Assembly (NCBI GenBank): GCA_934254835.1
Contig: CAKQMI010000004.1
Span: 1-55,554, forward strand
Source: an uncultured Clostridia bacterium
GTDB lineage: Bacteria > Bacillota > Clostridia > Christensenellales > CAG-917
Reading direction: 5' to 3'
DNA: 55,554 nt
In this document: piece by piece, positions 9,271 through 17,707 of the stretch
How positions within the stretch are numbered: the stretch's first letter is position 1
How the letters are laid out: each line of letters starts with the position of its first letter
The notes under the pieces: generated by a model
Database searches by the model: none
Seen by the model: only the letters and a program-made list of their open reading frames with translations
Told to the model about the DNA's origin: nothing
Program-made: the position numbers and the translations under genes

Positions 9271-9881
9271 AATGTGTTGCCTCCTTTTATTTTGGATAAA
9301 ATTTCAATACTGTTTTTCGTTCTTAAATTTTCGGCGCGGATAATCGCCAAAATATCGTCCGACGCCCTATCGACAAAATCGTTGACTACGACATAGTCGT
9401 AAAGCGTGGCGTTTTCCATCTCGGACAAAGCGGATTCGTGGCGGATTTTGAATGTTTCGGCGTTTTCACTGCCTCGCCCTGACAGCCGACTGCTGAGTAC
9501 GTCGAGATCGGGCGCGACAAGGAACATCAACACCGCGTCGGGATAATGCTTTCTTACGTTTCTTGCGCCAACGGGATCGATTTCAAGAATAATATTCTTG
9601 CCGTTTTCAATCGCCTTTTCGACCTCCGACTTTAACGTGCCGTAATAGTTGCCGTACGTTTCGGTGTATTCGACGAATGCGTCCATTTTTATCAAAGCCT
9701 CGAATTCGTCGCGGGATTTGAAGTAATAATTTACGCCGTCAATCTCGCCCGCGCGGGGGAGCCGTGACGTCGCCGACACCGAATATACAATCCTGTCGCT
9801 TTTTTTCAAAACCTCTTTCAGCACGGTGCCTTTCCCGCTTCCGGACGGGCCCGACAACACGAAGAACGTGCCTTTTTTCAT
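9267..9881 (-). CDS. gmk: guanylate kinase
   Basis: Phosphorylates GMP to GDP. The 204-residue protein shows the P-loop SGPSGSGKGT, the GMP-binding TSRLPRAGEIDGVNYYF segment, and FVEYTETYGNYYGT. It overlaps remA by 4 bp upstream and rpoZ by 4 bp downstream. GuaA, which makes GMP, is encoded about 20 kb away in the same window. Confidence 0.95.
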   Translation of the reverse strand: MKKGTFFVLSGPSGSGKGTVLKEVLKKSDRIVYSVSATSRLPRAGEIDGVNYYFKSRDEFEALIKMDAFVEYTETYGNYYGTLKSEVEKAIENGKNIILEIDPVGARNVRKHYPDAVLMFLVAPDLDVLSSRLSGRGSENAETFKIRHESALSEMENATLYDYVVVNDFVDRASDDILAIIRAENLRTKNSIEILSKIKGGNTL

Positions 9882-10141
9882 TCGTCTTCCTCCTTGCCTT
9901 TCACTCTGTCGGAGATGGTCTCGGGCGTGAGCACCGACAAAAATACGTATCCGTTGTCCAAAATGACGACCGCTCTGACCTTTTTCCCCGACGAAACGTC
10001 GATGAGTTTCCCTTCTTCCTTTGCGGATTCCCAGTGCCTTTTCGCCTGCAAATCGGTTGCCGACAGCACGGCGATTACCCTGTCGAAGTTGACGAAATTG
10101 TCAAACCCTATGCTGATAATATTTGCACTTTTATTCGACAT
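9878..10141 (-). CDS. remA: RemA-like regulator (DUF370)
   Basis: An 87-residue protein of the DUF370/RemA family. In Bacillus, RemA is a DNA-binding activator of biofilm matrix and osmoprotection genes that forms ring-like oligomers. The typical start (ISIGFDNFVNFDRVIAVL), the central RVIAVL and SGKKVRAVVILDNGYVFLS segments are present. The position between yicC and gmk is the conserved one. Whether it governs matrix genes here cannot be read from the sequence. Confidence 0.85.
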   Translation of the reverse strand: MSNKSANIISIGFDNFVNFDRVIAVLSATDLQAKRHWESAKEEGKLIDVSSGKKVRAVVILDNGYVFLSVLTPETISDRVKGKEEDE

Positions 10142-11006
10142 TTTGCACCTGTTCTCTGATCTTTTCGATTTCGTTTTTGAGTATCAAAACGCGCTCGGTG
10201 ATGCGCAGGTCGTTGCATTTACTGCCGATAGTGTTCGCCTCGCGGTTGAATTCCTGCACCAAAAAGTCCATATTCTTGCCCATCGGACCGTCGGCGTTCA
10301 GCATTTGACGAAGGTGTCCGCAGTGGGAATTGAGCCTTGTGATTTCCTCGTCGATCGATACTTTGTCCGAATAAAACGCAACCTCGTTCAAAAGCCTTGC
10401 CTCGTCGATTTGTACGCCGTCCAAAGCCTCGACAATGCGATCTTTCAATTTCTCGCGATAAGTCGTGACGGTGTCGGGCGAAATTTTCTTGATTTCGGCG
10501 ACGGTGTCCTCGATGACGGATACCTTTTTCAAAATATCCGCTTTCAACTTCTCGCCCTCGAACGCGCGCATCGTCCTCATTTGTTCGGACGCGCCCATCG
10601 TTGCGGAAATTACCAAGGTTTTCAAAGTTTCCTCGTCATCTTCGACGGATTTCGTCTCGATGACGTCGGCGGTGCGCATAAGCGCGGTGACCGTATAGTC
10701 GTCCACGACGCCGAATTTTGCGCAAAGCTCGTTTTTAATCCTTAGACATTCTTTGGCGACCGCTTCGTTGACGGACAGTTCCACCCCGTCGTTGCGGGTG
10801 TTTTCGTATGTGACGTAAACGTCGAAATGCCCGCGCTTGAAATTGTCGATAAGTACGCGCCTGACGGCATCTTCCAAAAACGACAAAACCTTGGGAATTT
10901 TCACCGTCGCGTCCAAAAACCTGTGGTTGACGCTCTTCATCTCGACGGTGATTTTCCTGCCGTCGGACTCCGCCACGGACTTGCCGTAGCCGGTCATACT
11001 ATTCAT
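10131..11006 (-). CDS. yicC: YicC-family endoribonuclease
   Basis: A 291-residue protein starting MNSMTGYGKSVAESDGRKI, with the family C-terminus from DEEITRLNSHCGHLRQML through DFLVQEFNREANTIGSKCND. YicC proteins act in stationary-phase growth and RNA turnover; recent work describes them as endoribonucleases. Full length for the family. It overlaps remA by 11 bp and follows the AIR-synthase-like gene by 33 bp. Confidence 0.88.
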   Translation of the reverse strand: MNSMTGYGKSVAESDGRKITVEMKSVNHRFLDATVKIPKVLSFLEDAVRRVLIDNFKRGHFDVYVTYENTRNDGVELSVNEAVAKECLRIKNELCAKFGVVDDYTVTALMRTADVIETKSVEDDEETLKTLVISATMGASEQMRTMRAFEGEKLKADILKKVSVIEDTVAEIKKISPDTVTTYREKLKDRIVEALDGVQIDEARLLNEVAFYSDKVSIDEEITRLNSHCGHLRQMLNADGPMGKNMDFLVQEFNREANTIGSKCNDLRITERVLILKNEIEKIREQVQNVE

Positions 11007-11039
11007 TCTTTTGCACTCCTTTTCGCAATTTTGCGAAGT

Positions 11040-12014
11040 CTATTTTTTTATCAGGAGCAATTCGTCGGGAGCAGATTTCAGTTTTTCCGATTTGCCCACA
11101 CCGATTGCCGTAACCTCTTTTTTACTGCGCATCGTGCCGATGACGGTGGCGTCGATTTTGCTTTTTTGCAACGCCTTGACAACCTTTTCGGGATCGGGCG
11201 TCACAATCAACATACTTCCGCTTCCGATAAGACGCATCGGCGACACTTCCAAAATTTTGCAGATTTTTGCGGTGAGATGAGTCACGGGGATTTGGTCGGC
11301 GTAAATCATCGCGCCAAGCCCCGACGCCTCGGCAAGTTCGTTCACCGCGCCGAAAATACCGCCCTCGGTCACGTCGTGCATGCAACTGACCTCGCATTTC
11401 GATGCGATTTTGGCGTCGTCAACGACAGACACCTTCGAGATATATTCGCGCGCTTCGACTATTTCTTCGGTCGAAAGACCGCCCTTCAAGAGCCTGTCGG
11501 CAAAGTCGTTTGCCATAATCGCCGTTGCCTCGATGCCCGCCGTTTTCGTCATGACGATGCTGTCGCCCGCCTTTGCGCCCGACGACTTAATCACGCGACG
11601 AGCCGTCCCGACCATCGCGCAGGACACCACCATACGATTGACGGCTTCCGAAAACTCGGTGTGTCCGCCGACAATGTCGATACCCAAACTTTCGGCTGTT
11701 TCGTGCGCTTCTTTCATAAATTTTCCAACATCATCGGCGGTGGCTGTCGTCGGTGCGATGACCGTCAAAAGACAGCACAAAGGAGTCCCGCCCGATACCG
11801 CAACGTCGTTTGCCGACACCAGTATCGCAAGACGCCCTGCGTTGTTGCCCGTCGCCGTGATGGGATCTGTCGTAAGAAGTATTGTTTTCGGGGTTTTCAG
11901 CGCGGCGCAATCTTCCCCGATGCCTGCCGATTGCAGAATTTCGGGATTTTTTGCCACGGTTTTGTCGAATATATATTTTTCAAGTTCTATTGAAGTAAGT
12001 TTGCCTATTCTCAT
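11040..12014 (-). CDS. AIR synthase-related protein (HypE-like)
   Basis: A 324-residue ATP-binding protein of the PurM/HypE/ThiL/SelD superfamily: GIGEDCAAL near residue 32, VSANDVAVSGGTP near 68, GGHTEFSEAVN near 115, HDVTEGGIFGAVNEL near 213 and a C-terminal glycine-rich GSGSMLIVT. Closest in style to HypE, but it ends LLLIKK and lacks the terminal cysteine that HypE carbamoylates, and no other hyp gene is nearby. I cannot name its substrate. It is the first gene of the operon, behind a clear promoter. Confidence 0.7.
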   Translation of the reverse strand: MRIGKLTSIELEKYIFDKTVAKNPEILQSAGIGEDCAALKTPKTILLTTDPITATGNNAGRLAILVSANDVAVSGGTPLCCLLTVIAPTTATADDVGKFMKEAHETAESLGIDIVGGHTEFSEAVNRMVVSCAMVGTARRVIKSSGAKAGDSIVMTKTAGIEATAIMANDFADRLLKGGLSTEEIVEAREYISKVSVVDDAKIASKCEVSCMHDVTEGGIFGAVNELAEASGLGAMIYADQIPVTHLTAKICKILEVSPMRLIGSGSMLIVTPDPEKVVKALQKSKIDATVIGTMRSKKEVTAIGVGKSEKLKSAPDELLLIKK

Positions 12015-12046
12015 AACAAAGCCCTCTCTTTTTACGAATTATTAGT

Positions 12047-12075
12047 ATTTTAGCACAAGCGCGCCTTATTTACAA
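12047..12075 (-). promoter_or_regulatory. sigma-A promoter of the 12-kb housekeeping operon
   Basis: TTGTAA (12070-12075) and TAAAAT (12047-12052) on the minus strand, separated by exactly 17 bp. It lies 32 bp upstream of the AIR-synthase-like ATG, which has its own AGAGAGGG site. No other strong promoter is apparent down to rpe, consistent with one long transcript. Confidence 0.7.
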
Positions 12076-12130
12076 TAAAATAATAATATTTTATTATAAA
12101 ATTTGTGTGAATTTCAAAATTTTTTGCGCA

Positions 12131-12162
12131 AAAATAAGAAAAACGCCGAAAAGTCGGCGTTT
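12131..12162 (-). terminator. intrinsic terminator after ligA
   Basis: Nine-bp stem AAACGCCGA/TCGGCGTTT with a 4-nt loop followed on the minus strand by a T-rich run, 22 bp after the ligA stop. Confidence 0.8.
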
Positions 12163-12183
12163 GACGCGTAAAATAATTTTTCG

Positions 12184-14127
12184 TTATTCGCTCAGCATTT
12201 TTTCAAATTCGGCTTCGTCGATGATTTTTATGCCCAACTTTTTCGCTTTTTCCAGTTTGCTCCCGGCGTCCTCGCCGACGATAACGAGGTTGACGGCTTT
12301 CGACACGGACGACGACACCTCCCCGCCCCTCTCAACGATAAGTTTTTCGGCGACGCTACGTTTGTATTTTTGAAGACTTCCCGTAAGAACCGCATTGATT
12401 CCTTTGAAAATCCCGTCCTTTTCTTCACTGATTTTTATGGTGACGCCAAGGCTCAAAAGCCTGTCGATTTCGTCGATATTTTTCTTGTCGTCAAAGTACG
12501 CCCTGACGCTTTCCGCCATAATATCGCCAAAGTCGTCGATGTCCTTTAAGTCGTCGATTTGGGCGTTTATCACGCCGTTTAGTGTCTTAAACCTTTGTTC
12601 CAGTTGCTTGGACGCTTTTTTGCCGATGTTTTTGATACCCAAGGAATACAGGAAATCGGACAGCGAAACGGACTTGCTTTTTTCGATGGCGTTCATGAGA
12701 TTTTGCGCTTTCAATTCGCCAAACCCGTCCAGCGTCATCAGCTTGTCTTTTTCAAGTTTATAAAGGTCGGAAAACTCCCTGACGTCCAATTCGTTCAGCA
12801 AAAGTTCCGCCGTTTTTTCGGAAAAACCGTCAATTTCCATCGCTCCTTTTTCGGCAAAGTGCGTCAGCCTTTGTACGATTTGCGGTGCGCAATTTTCGGT
12901 GTTCGTGCAGTACAAAAATACCCCGCGCTCTTCAACGGGCGCGCCACAGTAAGGACACGTCGTCGGCTTTTCGATGTCGCGACTGACTTTGGTGTGCTCG
13001 GCAATCCCCAAAATCTCGGGAATGACGTCGTTACTGCGCCGTATAAACACTCGGCTTCCGATTTTCAAGCCTTTTTTTTCGTAGTCGGCAAAGTTGTTGA
13101 GCGTTGCCCTTTTTACGGTGACTCCCGCAAGTTCGACAGGCTCCAAAACCGCCAAAGGACACAGTTTCCCCGTGCGCGACACCTGCCAAATCACGTCTTT
13201 TAATACAGTTGTTGCCTCGTCTGCTTTGAACTTATAAGCGATTGCCCATCTCGGGAATTTTTCGGTCTCGCCCAAAGCGTCGCGCATATTCAAATCGTTG
13301 ACCTTGAAAACAATCCCGTCAATCAGAAAATCGAGCGTCGGGCGTATTCTGTTCAACTCCTCGATGGCGTCGCCGACGTCGTTTTCTGTTTTGCAAATTT
13401 TGAAGTAATCGCCCACCTCGAACCCTTGATTTTTCAAGAATTCCTGCATATCGGTTTGCGTCTTGAAATCCCCGCCGTACACGTTGTAGCACATGACGTC
13501 CAAGTGCCTGTCGGCGGTGACTTTGGGGTTGAGATTTCTTATCGCGCCGGCTGCACCGTTACGGGCGTTTTTCAGCGGTTCGTCATGGGTTTTGTTGTAC
13601 TTTTCAAGCACCGAAAGCCTCATAATGCCCTCGCCCTGAATTTCGACGTGATGTTTATAATCGATAGTTAAAGGTACGTTTTTGATTGTTTTAACCTGCA
13701 AAGTGACGTCTTCACCCACAAGTCCGTTGCCACGCGTCGCGGCGGACGTCAGCACGCCGTCCTCATAGGTCAGGTTTATCGTCAGCCCGTCGAATTTGTA
13801 TTCCGCCGTCAGTTCAAACGGAGCGTTCAACGACTTTTTCGTGCGGGCGTACCAACTTTGAAATTCCTCAAAACTTTGGCACTTGTCAAGACTATAAAGT
13901 TTGTGCGTGTGATTGTATTCCTTGAACTCCTTTAAGACGGCGTCGCCAACCCTGTGCGTGGGGCTGTCGGGCAACACGAAGCCCGTCTCCTTTTCAAGCG
14001 CGACAAGACGGTCGTACATCTTGTCGTATTCCCCGTCGGAGATGACGGGACTGTCGTATTTATAATATCTTTCCGCGTGGAAGTTCAGTTCCTTCACGAG
14101 ATTTTGCATTTCCTCGAGCACGCTCAT
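12184..14127 (-). CDS. ligA: NAD-dependent DNA ligase
   Basis: Seals nicks between Okazaki fragments using NAD+. The 647-residue protein (slightly short for the family) has the Ia domain (YYKYDSPVISDGEYD), the adenylated lysine in EYKFDG at about residue 111, the OB fold, the zinc site CPYCGAP...YCTNTENC, a helix-hairpin-helix region and a C-terminal BRCT domain (about 570-647). It overlaps pcrA by 4 bp; the pair forms a replication/repair operon. Confidence 0.95.
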   Translation of the reverse strand: MSVLEEMQNLVKELNFHAERYYKYDSPVISDGEYDKMYDRLVALEKETGFVLPDSPTHRVGDAVLKEFKEYNHTHKLYSLDKCQSFEEFQSWYARTKKSLNAPFELTAEYKFDGLTINLTYEDGVLTSAATRGNGLVGEDVTLQVKTIKNVPLTIDYKHHVEIQGEGIMRLSVLEKYNKTHDEPLKNARNGAAGAIRNLNPKVTADRHLDVMCYNVYGGDFKTQTDMQEFLKNQGFEVGDYFKICKTENDVGDAIEELNRIRPTLDFLIDGIVFKVNDLNMRDALGETEKFPRWAIAYKFKADEATTVLKDVIWQVSRTGKLCPLAVLEPVELAGVTVKRATLNNFADYEKKGLKIGSRVFIRRSNDVIPEILGIAEHTKVSRDIEKPTTCPYCGAPVEERGVFLYCTNTENCAPQIVQRLTHFAEKGAMEIDGFSEKTAELLLNELDVREFSDLYKLEKDKLMTLDGFGELKAQNLMNAIEKSKSVSLSDFLYSLGIKNIGKKASKQLEQRFKTLNGVINAQIDDLKDIDDFGDIMAESVRAYFDDKKNIDEIDRLLSLGVTIKISEEKDGIFKGINAVLTGSLQKYKRSVAEKLIVERGGEVSSSVSKAVNLVIVGEDAGSKLEKAKKLGIKIIDEAEFEKMLSE

Positions 14128-16316
14128 AACAACCTCATATTCTTTGCGGCAAGCGCAACGACAAATTTCTTTATACCCAAGTTTTCAAATTCTATACCGG
14201 CGATGGTTTCGTTCCCGCTTCCAGAGAGCGACACGATTGTACCCGTGCCGAATTTATTGTGCAAAACTTTGCGCCCGACCGTATATTCGGACACGTCCAC
14301 CGACAGACCTTCGGGTTTTTTGGACTGCGCAGTGTAGCCTGCATTGAAGGCGGGTTTTTTCTGCTCGGACTGCTGTGCTTGCTGTGGTTTCGTGGGGGCG
14401 TTGCCGACAAGTTCCTGCACAAAACGGCTTCTTAAATTGCTTTGGCGTTGATTAAATCTGAATCGGCACCTCGACGACGAAACGTACAACCTCTCCTTTG
14501 CGCGGGTAATCGCAACGTACATCAGCCGTCTTTCTTCCTCGATATTGTCGTCGCTTTCGATGACGGCGTGCGACGACGGGAAAATATTTTCTTCCAGTGC
14601 GACGATGAATACGACGGGAAATTCCAGCCCTTTTACGGCGTGAATCGTCGCAAGCGTGACGCTGTTGCTGTCGTCGATTTCATCGGCGTCGGAAATAAGC
14701 GCGACCATTCGCATAAAGTCCTCGATGGATTTCCCGGGGTTGTCTTTTTTGAAAAGGTTGACAGCCGACACGAATTCTTTGAGGTTTTCCACCCTATCGG
14801 GCTCGGACTCGTCCGCTTTGTACATATCGAAAAGTCCCGACGCCTTCAAAACGTATTCGGTGAAAGCGACCGCGTCCGATTTCCCCGCGACGTCGATAAG
14901 ACTTGTCCACAGATTTTTGAAGCCTTGGATTTTTTGTTTTGCGCCCGAATTAAGCCCCTCGACGTTTTCGATATTTTTCACGACGTCGAAAAGGTGCAAG
15001 CCGTTTTCGTTGGCGCACTCGATGAGTTTTTGCACGGTGGTATCGCCTATTCCTCGGCGGGGTACGTTGATTATTCGCGTCGCGCTATCCGTATCGAAAG
15101 GATTTATCGCAATGCGCAAATAGCACAACAATTCCTTGATTTCTTTCCTTTCGTAAAACCTTATGCCACCGTACACGCGATAAGGCATATTGTATAAAGT
15201 GAGGGCCTCCTCGAACTGTCGAGACAATGAGTTTGCGCGCATCAAAATCGCGATGTCGCCATAGTTGTATCCCGCAAGCGAAACAAGGTCGTTTATATTG
15301 CGCATGACGTAGTCGACTTCTTCGCGGTCGTTGTAGGCATTGAACACTTCCACACGTTTACCGCCGTCTTTTGTCGTTTTAAGTACCTTATCGAACCGTT
15401 TCTTATTATTGGCAATGACGCGGTTGGCGGCGTTCAAGATGTGCGAAGTACTGCGATAATTCATCTCCAACTTATAAACTTTTGCGTCGGGGAAGTCCTT
15501 TTTGAAGTCCAAAATATTGCTGATTTCCGCCCCTCTCCAACCGTAAATACTCTGGTCTTCGTCGCCCACGACAAACACGTTGCCATAGCCTTTTGCAAGT
15601 TGTCGGACAAGCCTGTATTGTATCTTGTTGGTGTCTTGGAATTCATCGACGTGGATATACTTGAAGCGTCTTTGATAGCGTTCCAAAACGTCGGGGTTTT
15701 CGTCGAAAAGTTTGACCGTGTTGATAAGCAAATCGTCAAAATCCATTGCGTTGTTGTTTTTCAGTTCCGCCTGATAAAGCGCGAAAAGTCTCAGCGTTTC
15801 TTTTTTGATTTTGCTTTCCCCTATGCACGCCTCGGCGTACTCTTCGGGCTCGCGATTAAAACTTTTTATGCGTTTGATATGACCGTAATAGGTATCGAAA
15901 AGTTTGGCATTTTTTTCGTTGTCGGCGTCCGAGGATTTCATAACGCGCTTCAAAACACGCGCGCACTCCGCCTCGGCATATATGCTGAAATTTTTGCCAT
16001 AGCCGATTCTTTCGCACTCTCTGAAAAGGATTTGGGCGCACATGCTGTGGAAAGTACTGATCCAAACCTCGCAACTTTCGCCCAGCATATTCGCGACGCG
16101 CTGTTTCATCTCGCCGGCGGCTTTGTTGGTGAAAGTAATCGCCAAAATGTTGTAAGGATCGACGTTCATATTTTTGACAAGGTAAGCGACGCGCGTCGTA
16201 AGCACACGCGTTTTTCCACTGCCCGCCCCCGCAAGCACCAAAAGCGCGCCGTCTGTATCGACCACGGCACGCTTTTGCTCTTCGTTAAGGTTTTCGAGAA
16301 TTGATAATTCAGCCAT
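14124..16316 (-). CDS. pcrA: ATP-dependent DNA helicase PcrA/UvrD
   Basis: Superfamily 1A 3'-5' helicase for repair and removal of RecA or RNA polymerase from DNA. The 730-residue protein has the Q motif LNEEQKRAV, Walker A AGAGSGKT, DEFQDTN, GDEDQSIYGWRGA, LEMNYRS and the C-terminal VRLTTIH-like region reading VTLATIHAVKGLEFPVV, plus a Tudor-like end (VGRKVLHNKFGTGTIVS). The ATG lies only 6 bp after a consensus -10 box and has no Shine-Dalgarno sequence, so the mRNA may be leaderless. Confidence 0.94.
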   Translation of the reverse strand: MAELSILENLNEEQKRAVVDTDGALLVLAGAGSGKTRVLTTRVAYLVKNMNVDPYNILAITFTNKAAGEMKQRVANMLGESCEVWISTFHSMCAQILFRECERIGYGKNFSIYAEAECARVLKRVMKSSDADNEKNAKLFDTYYGHIKRIKSFNREPEEYAEACIGESKIKKETLRLFALYQAELKNNNAMDFDDLLINTVKLFDENPDVLERYQRRFKYIHVDEFQDTNKIQYRLVRQLAKGYGNVFVVGDEDQSIYGWRGAEISNILDFKKDFPDAKVYKLEMNYRSTSHILNAANRVIANNKKRFDKVLKTTKDGGKRVEVFNAYNDREEVDYVMRNINDLVSLAGYNYGDIAILMRANSLSRQFEEALTLYNMPYRVYGGIRFYERKEIKELLCYLRIAINPFDTDSATRIINVPRRGIGDTTVQKLIECANENGLHLFDVVKNIENVEGLNSGAKQKIQGFKNLWTSLIDVAGKSDAVAFTEYVLKASGLFDMYKADESEPDRVENLKEFVSAVNLFKKDNPGKSIEDFMRMVALISDADEIDDSNSVTLATIHAVKGLEFPVVFIVALEENIFPSSHAVIESDDNIEEERRLMYVAITRAKERLYVSSSRCRFRFNQRQSNLRSRFVQELVGNAPTKPQQAQQSEQKKPAFNAGYTAQSKKPEGLSVDVSEYTVGRKVLHNKFGTGTIVSLSGSGNETIAGIEFENLGIKKFVVALAAKNMRLL

Positions 16317-16322
16317 AAAAAA

Positions 16323-16351
16323 ATTATATCATAATTCCCGCCTTAAAACAA
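16323..16351 (-). promoter_or_regulatory. pcrA promoter, possible leaderless start
   Basis: TTGTTT (16346-16351), 17-bp spacer, TATAAT (16323-16328), then TTTTTT and the pcrA ATG. The expected start point, about 7 nt after the -10 box, is the A of the ATG itself. Confidence 0.65.
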
Positions 16352-16361
16352 ATGTTTTAAG
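16342..16361. promoter_or_regulatory. 20-bp dyad over the pcrA -35 box
   Basis: CTTAAAAC-AAAT-GTTTTAAG is a perfect 8-bp inverted repeat with a 4-bp centre that covers the -35 hexamer. The AAAC-N4-GTTT core resembles a degenerate LexA box (GAAC-N4-GTTC). pcrA/uvrD is a LexA target in several bacteria, so an SOS operator is possible but unproven. Confidence 0.4.
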
Positions 16362-16398
16362 CAATCATCAAAAAACTTTAATTCTCTCGTTTTTTGCA

Positions 16399-16428
16399 CA
16401 AAAAAAACGCAAGCTTTGAAAACTTGCG
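16399..16428 (-). terminator. intrinsic terminator after the HAD phosphatase gene
   Basis: Six-bp stem CGCAAG/CTTGCG with a 9-nt loop, followed on the minus strand by eight T residues, 20 bp after the stop codon. Confidence 0.7.
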
Positions 16429-16447
16429 CAATTTCGCTTATTCGGTT

Positions 16448-17293
16448 TTATAAATTCTCGGTGGATTTGTCGTACTGCGTCAGGCTCAACTCCAAAAGGT
16501 CGTTTTCGGCGGAAAGCATATCGATGATGCGCTTGACAATCCGCATAAGTTCCGAATCCTTGGTATAATCGGCTTTTGCCATAAAGTTGATGCGTCCGCC
16601 CTTCATCATTTTGTGGACGTTTTCCTGCTCGTTGGCATAGACGCCGATGCTGTGTCCGCCGTTGAGTTTGGTGACTTTCATACTGGGGACGTCGGTCAGA
16701 CCGTCGCCGATATAAATCATATTGCAAAACGGGATACGACGGCTTCTTTCGTCCATGGTGGCGTTCAGATTTTTGTCGTCGGACACGTCGAAAATGCCCT
16801 TGTTTATGCGGTACAAAAACTGTATTTTACTGGTGTAATTCAGCGCGAGCGCGGGCCAGTAAGGCACGCCGTAACTGTCGTACACAAATTCGCTTGCAAA
16901 AATCTCACGAAAATGACAGGCGATTTCCGTGCCCTCGATAATCTTTTTCAGACCGCTACTGATAATGTAATGCTCGACGATGACGCCCTTGCTTTTGCCG
17001 TACTCGTCGATGAGGTCGAACCACTCGGGGACGCCGGGGTAATAATTGACGTCTTTTCCGAGTTCCTTAAGCGTTTCGGACGTGAGCACCGACTTCCCTC
17101 TCGCCCGCTCGATCATAAAATACATCATGGCGAGAATGCCGTCCATTTTCTTTTCGTGCGCCATATTGTTGCAATCGCGCCAAAAGTCTTCGGGCGTCAT
17201 ACCGAGGCTTGGGATAAAGCCGTAGTCTTGCATATCCTTGTCGGTCAGAGTTTTGTCAAAATCGTAAATCAATGCGACGATATTTCTTTTCAT
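16448..17293 (-). CDS. HAD-family phosphatase (phosphoserine phosphatase-like fold)
   Basis: A 281-residue haloacid dehalogenase hydrolase. Motif I is YDFDKTLTD (nucleophile Asp11, acid Asp13), motif II the Ser in HYIISSGL, motif III a lysine in YTSKIQF, and motif IV YIGDGLTDVP. The cap between motifs I and II is helical (about 20-85). Substrate unknown: the overall layout is closer to SerB/UMPH-like HADs than to sugar phosphatases. It is a single-gene unit. The ATG lies 7 bp after an extended -10 promoter, with no Shine-Dalgarno sequence. Confidence 0.8.
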   Translation of the reverse strand: MKRNIVALIYDFDKTLTDKDMQDYGFIPSLGMTPEDFWRDCNNMAHEKKMDGILAMMYFMIERARGKSVLTSETLKELGKDVNYYPGVPEWFDLIDEYGKSKGVIVEHYIISSGLKKIIEGTEIACHFREIFASEFVYDSYGVPYWPALALNYTSKIQFLYRINKGIFDVSDDKNLNATMDERSRRIPFCNMIYIGDGLTDVPSMKVTKLNGGHSIGVYANEQENVHKMMKGGRINFMAKADYTKDSELMRIVKRIIDMLSAENDLLELSLTQYDKSTENL

Positions 17294-17300
17294 ACTTTAT

Positions 17301-17329
17301 ATTATATCACGGCGCGATGAGATATTCAA
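17301..17329 (-). promoter_or_regulatory. HAD gene promoter, possible leaderless start
   Basis: TTGAAT (17324-17329), 17-bp spacer ending in an extended TGA, TATAAT (17301-17306), then ATAAAGT and the ATG at 17293. Transcription would begin at or next to the start codon. Confidence 0.65.
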
Positions 17330-17357
17330 GGAAAATTTTGACCGCCGAAAAACCGAT

Positions 17358-17398
17358 AAAAAAGTCGCAATCCTTTTGAAATTGCGACAATTTTTTTA
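17358..17398. terminator. bidirectional intrinsic terminator
   Basis: Eight-bp stem GTCGCAAT/ATTGCGAC with a 9-nt loop, six A on the left and seven T on the right, so it can act on both strands. It overlaps the end of the OadG-like gene and mainly serves the minus-strand oadB-oadG transcript. Confidence 0.8.
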
Positions 17399-17695
17399 AT
17401 CTTTATTTTCCGTTTGGTTTTCGAACTTTTCTTTGTTTTCCTTTTCGTTTATCAGCATTATACGCTTTTCGGCGCGGGCTTCTTTCCATTTGACGAACTT
17501 TTCTTTCATCTTTTCTTTCAGCGGTTTATAGCCCTCTTTCGCCTTATTTTCAGCCACACGCTTTTCGATGTACTGCATAAGTTTGACAAGGATAATAAGG
17601 ATTGCGATGACGATGAATACCGCAAGCACGCCGTAACCCATGATTTCCAGCGATTTCACTACGTTTTCTTTTACGTTTGACAATGAATACAACAT
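17396..17695 (-). CDS. OadG-like small membrane subunit of a sodium-pump decarboxylase
   Basis: A 99-residue protein with one strong transmembrane helix (about 19-42, GYGVLAVFIVIAILIILVKLM) followed by a long, highly charged Lys/Glu cytoplasmic tail. Small size, topology and position just after an OadB homologue fit the gamma subunit, which assembles with the beta subunit and in some systems binds zinc. The tail lacks a Pro-rich linker or metal motif that I recognise. Its Shine-Dalgarno (TAAGGAGG) overlaps the oadB stop codon. Confidence 0.65.
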   Translation of the reverse strand: MLYSLSNVKENVVKSLEIMGYGVLAVFIVIAILIILVKLMQYIEKRVAENKAKEGYKPLKEKMKEKFVKWKEARAEKRIMLINEKENKEKFENQTENKD

Positions 17696-17707
17696 AGTCG
17701 CGCCTCC

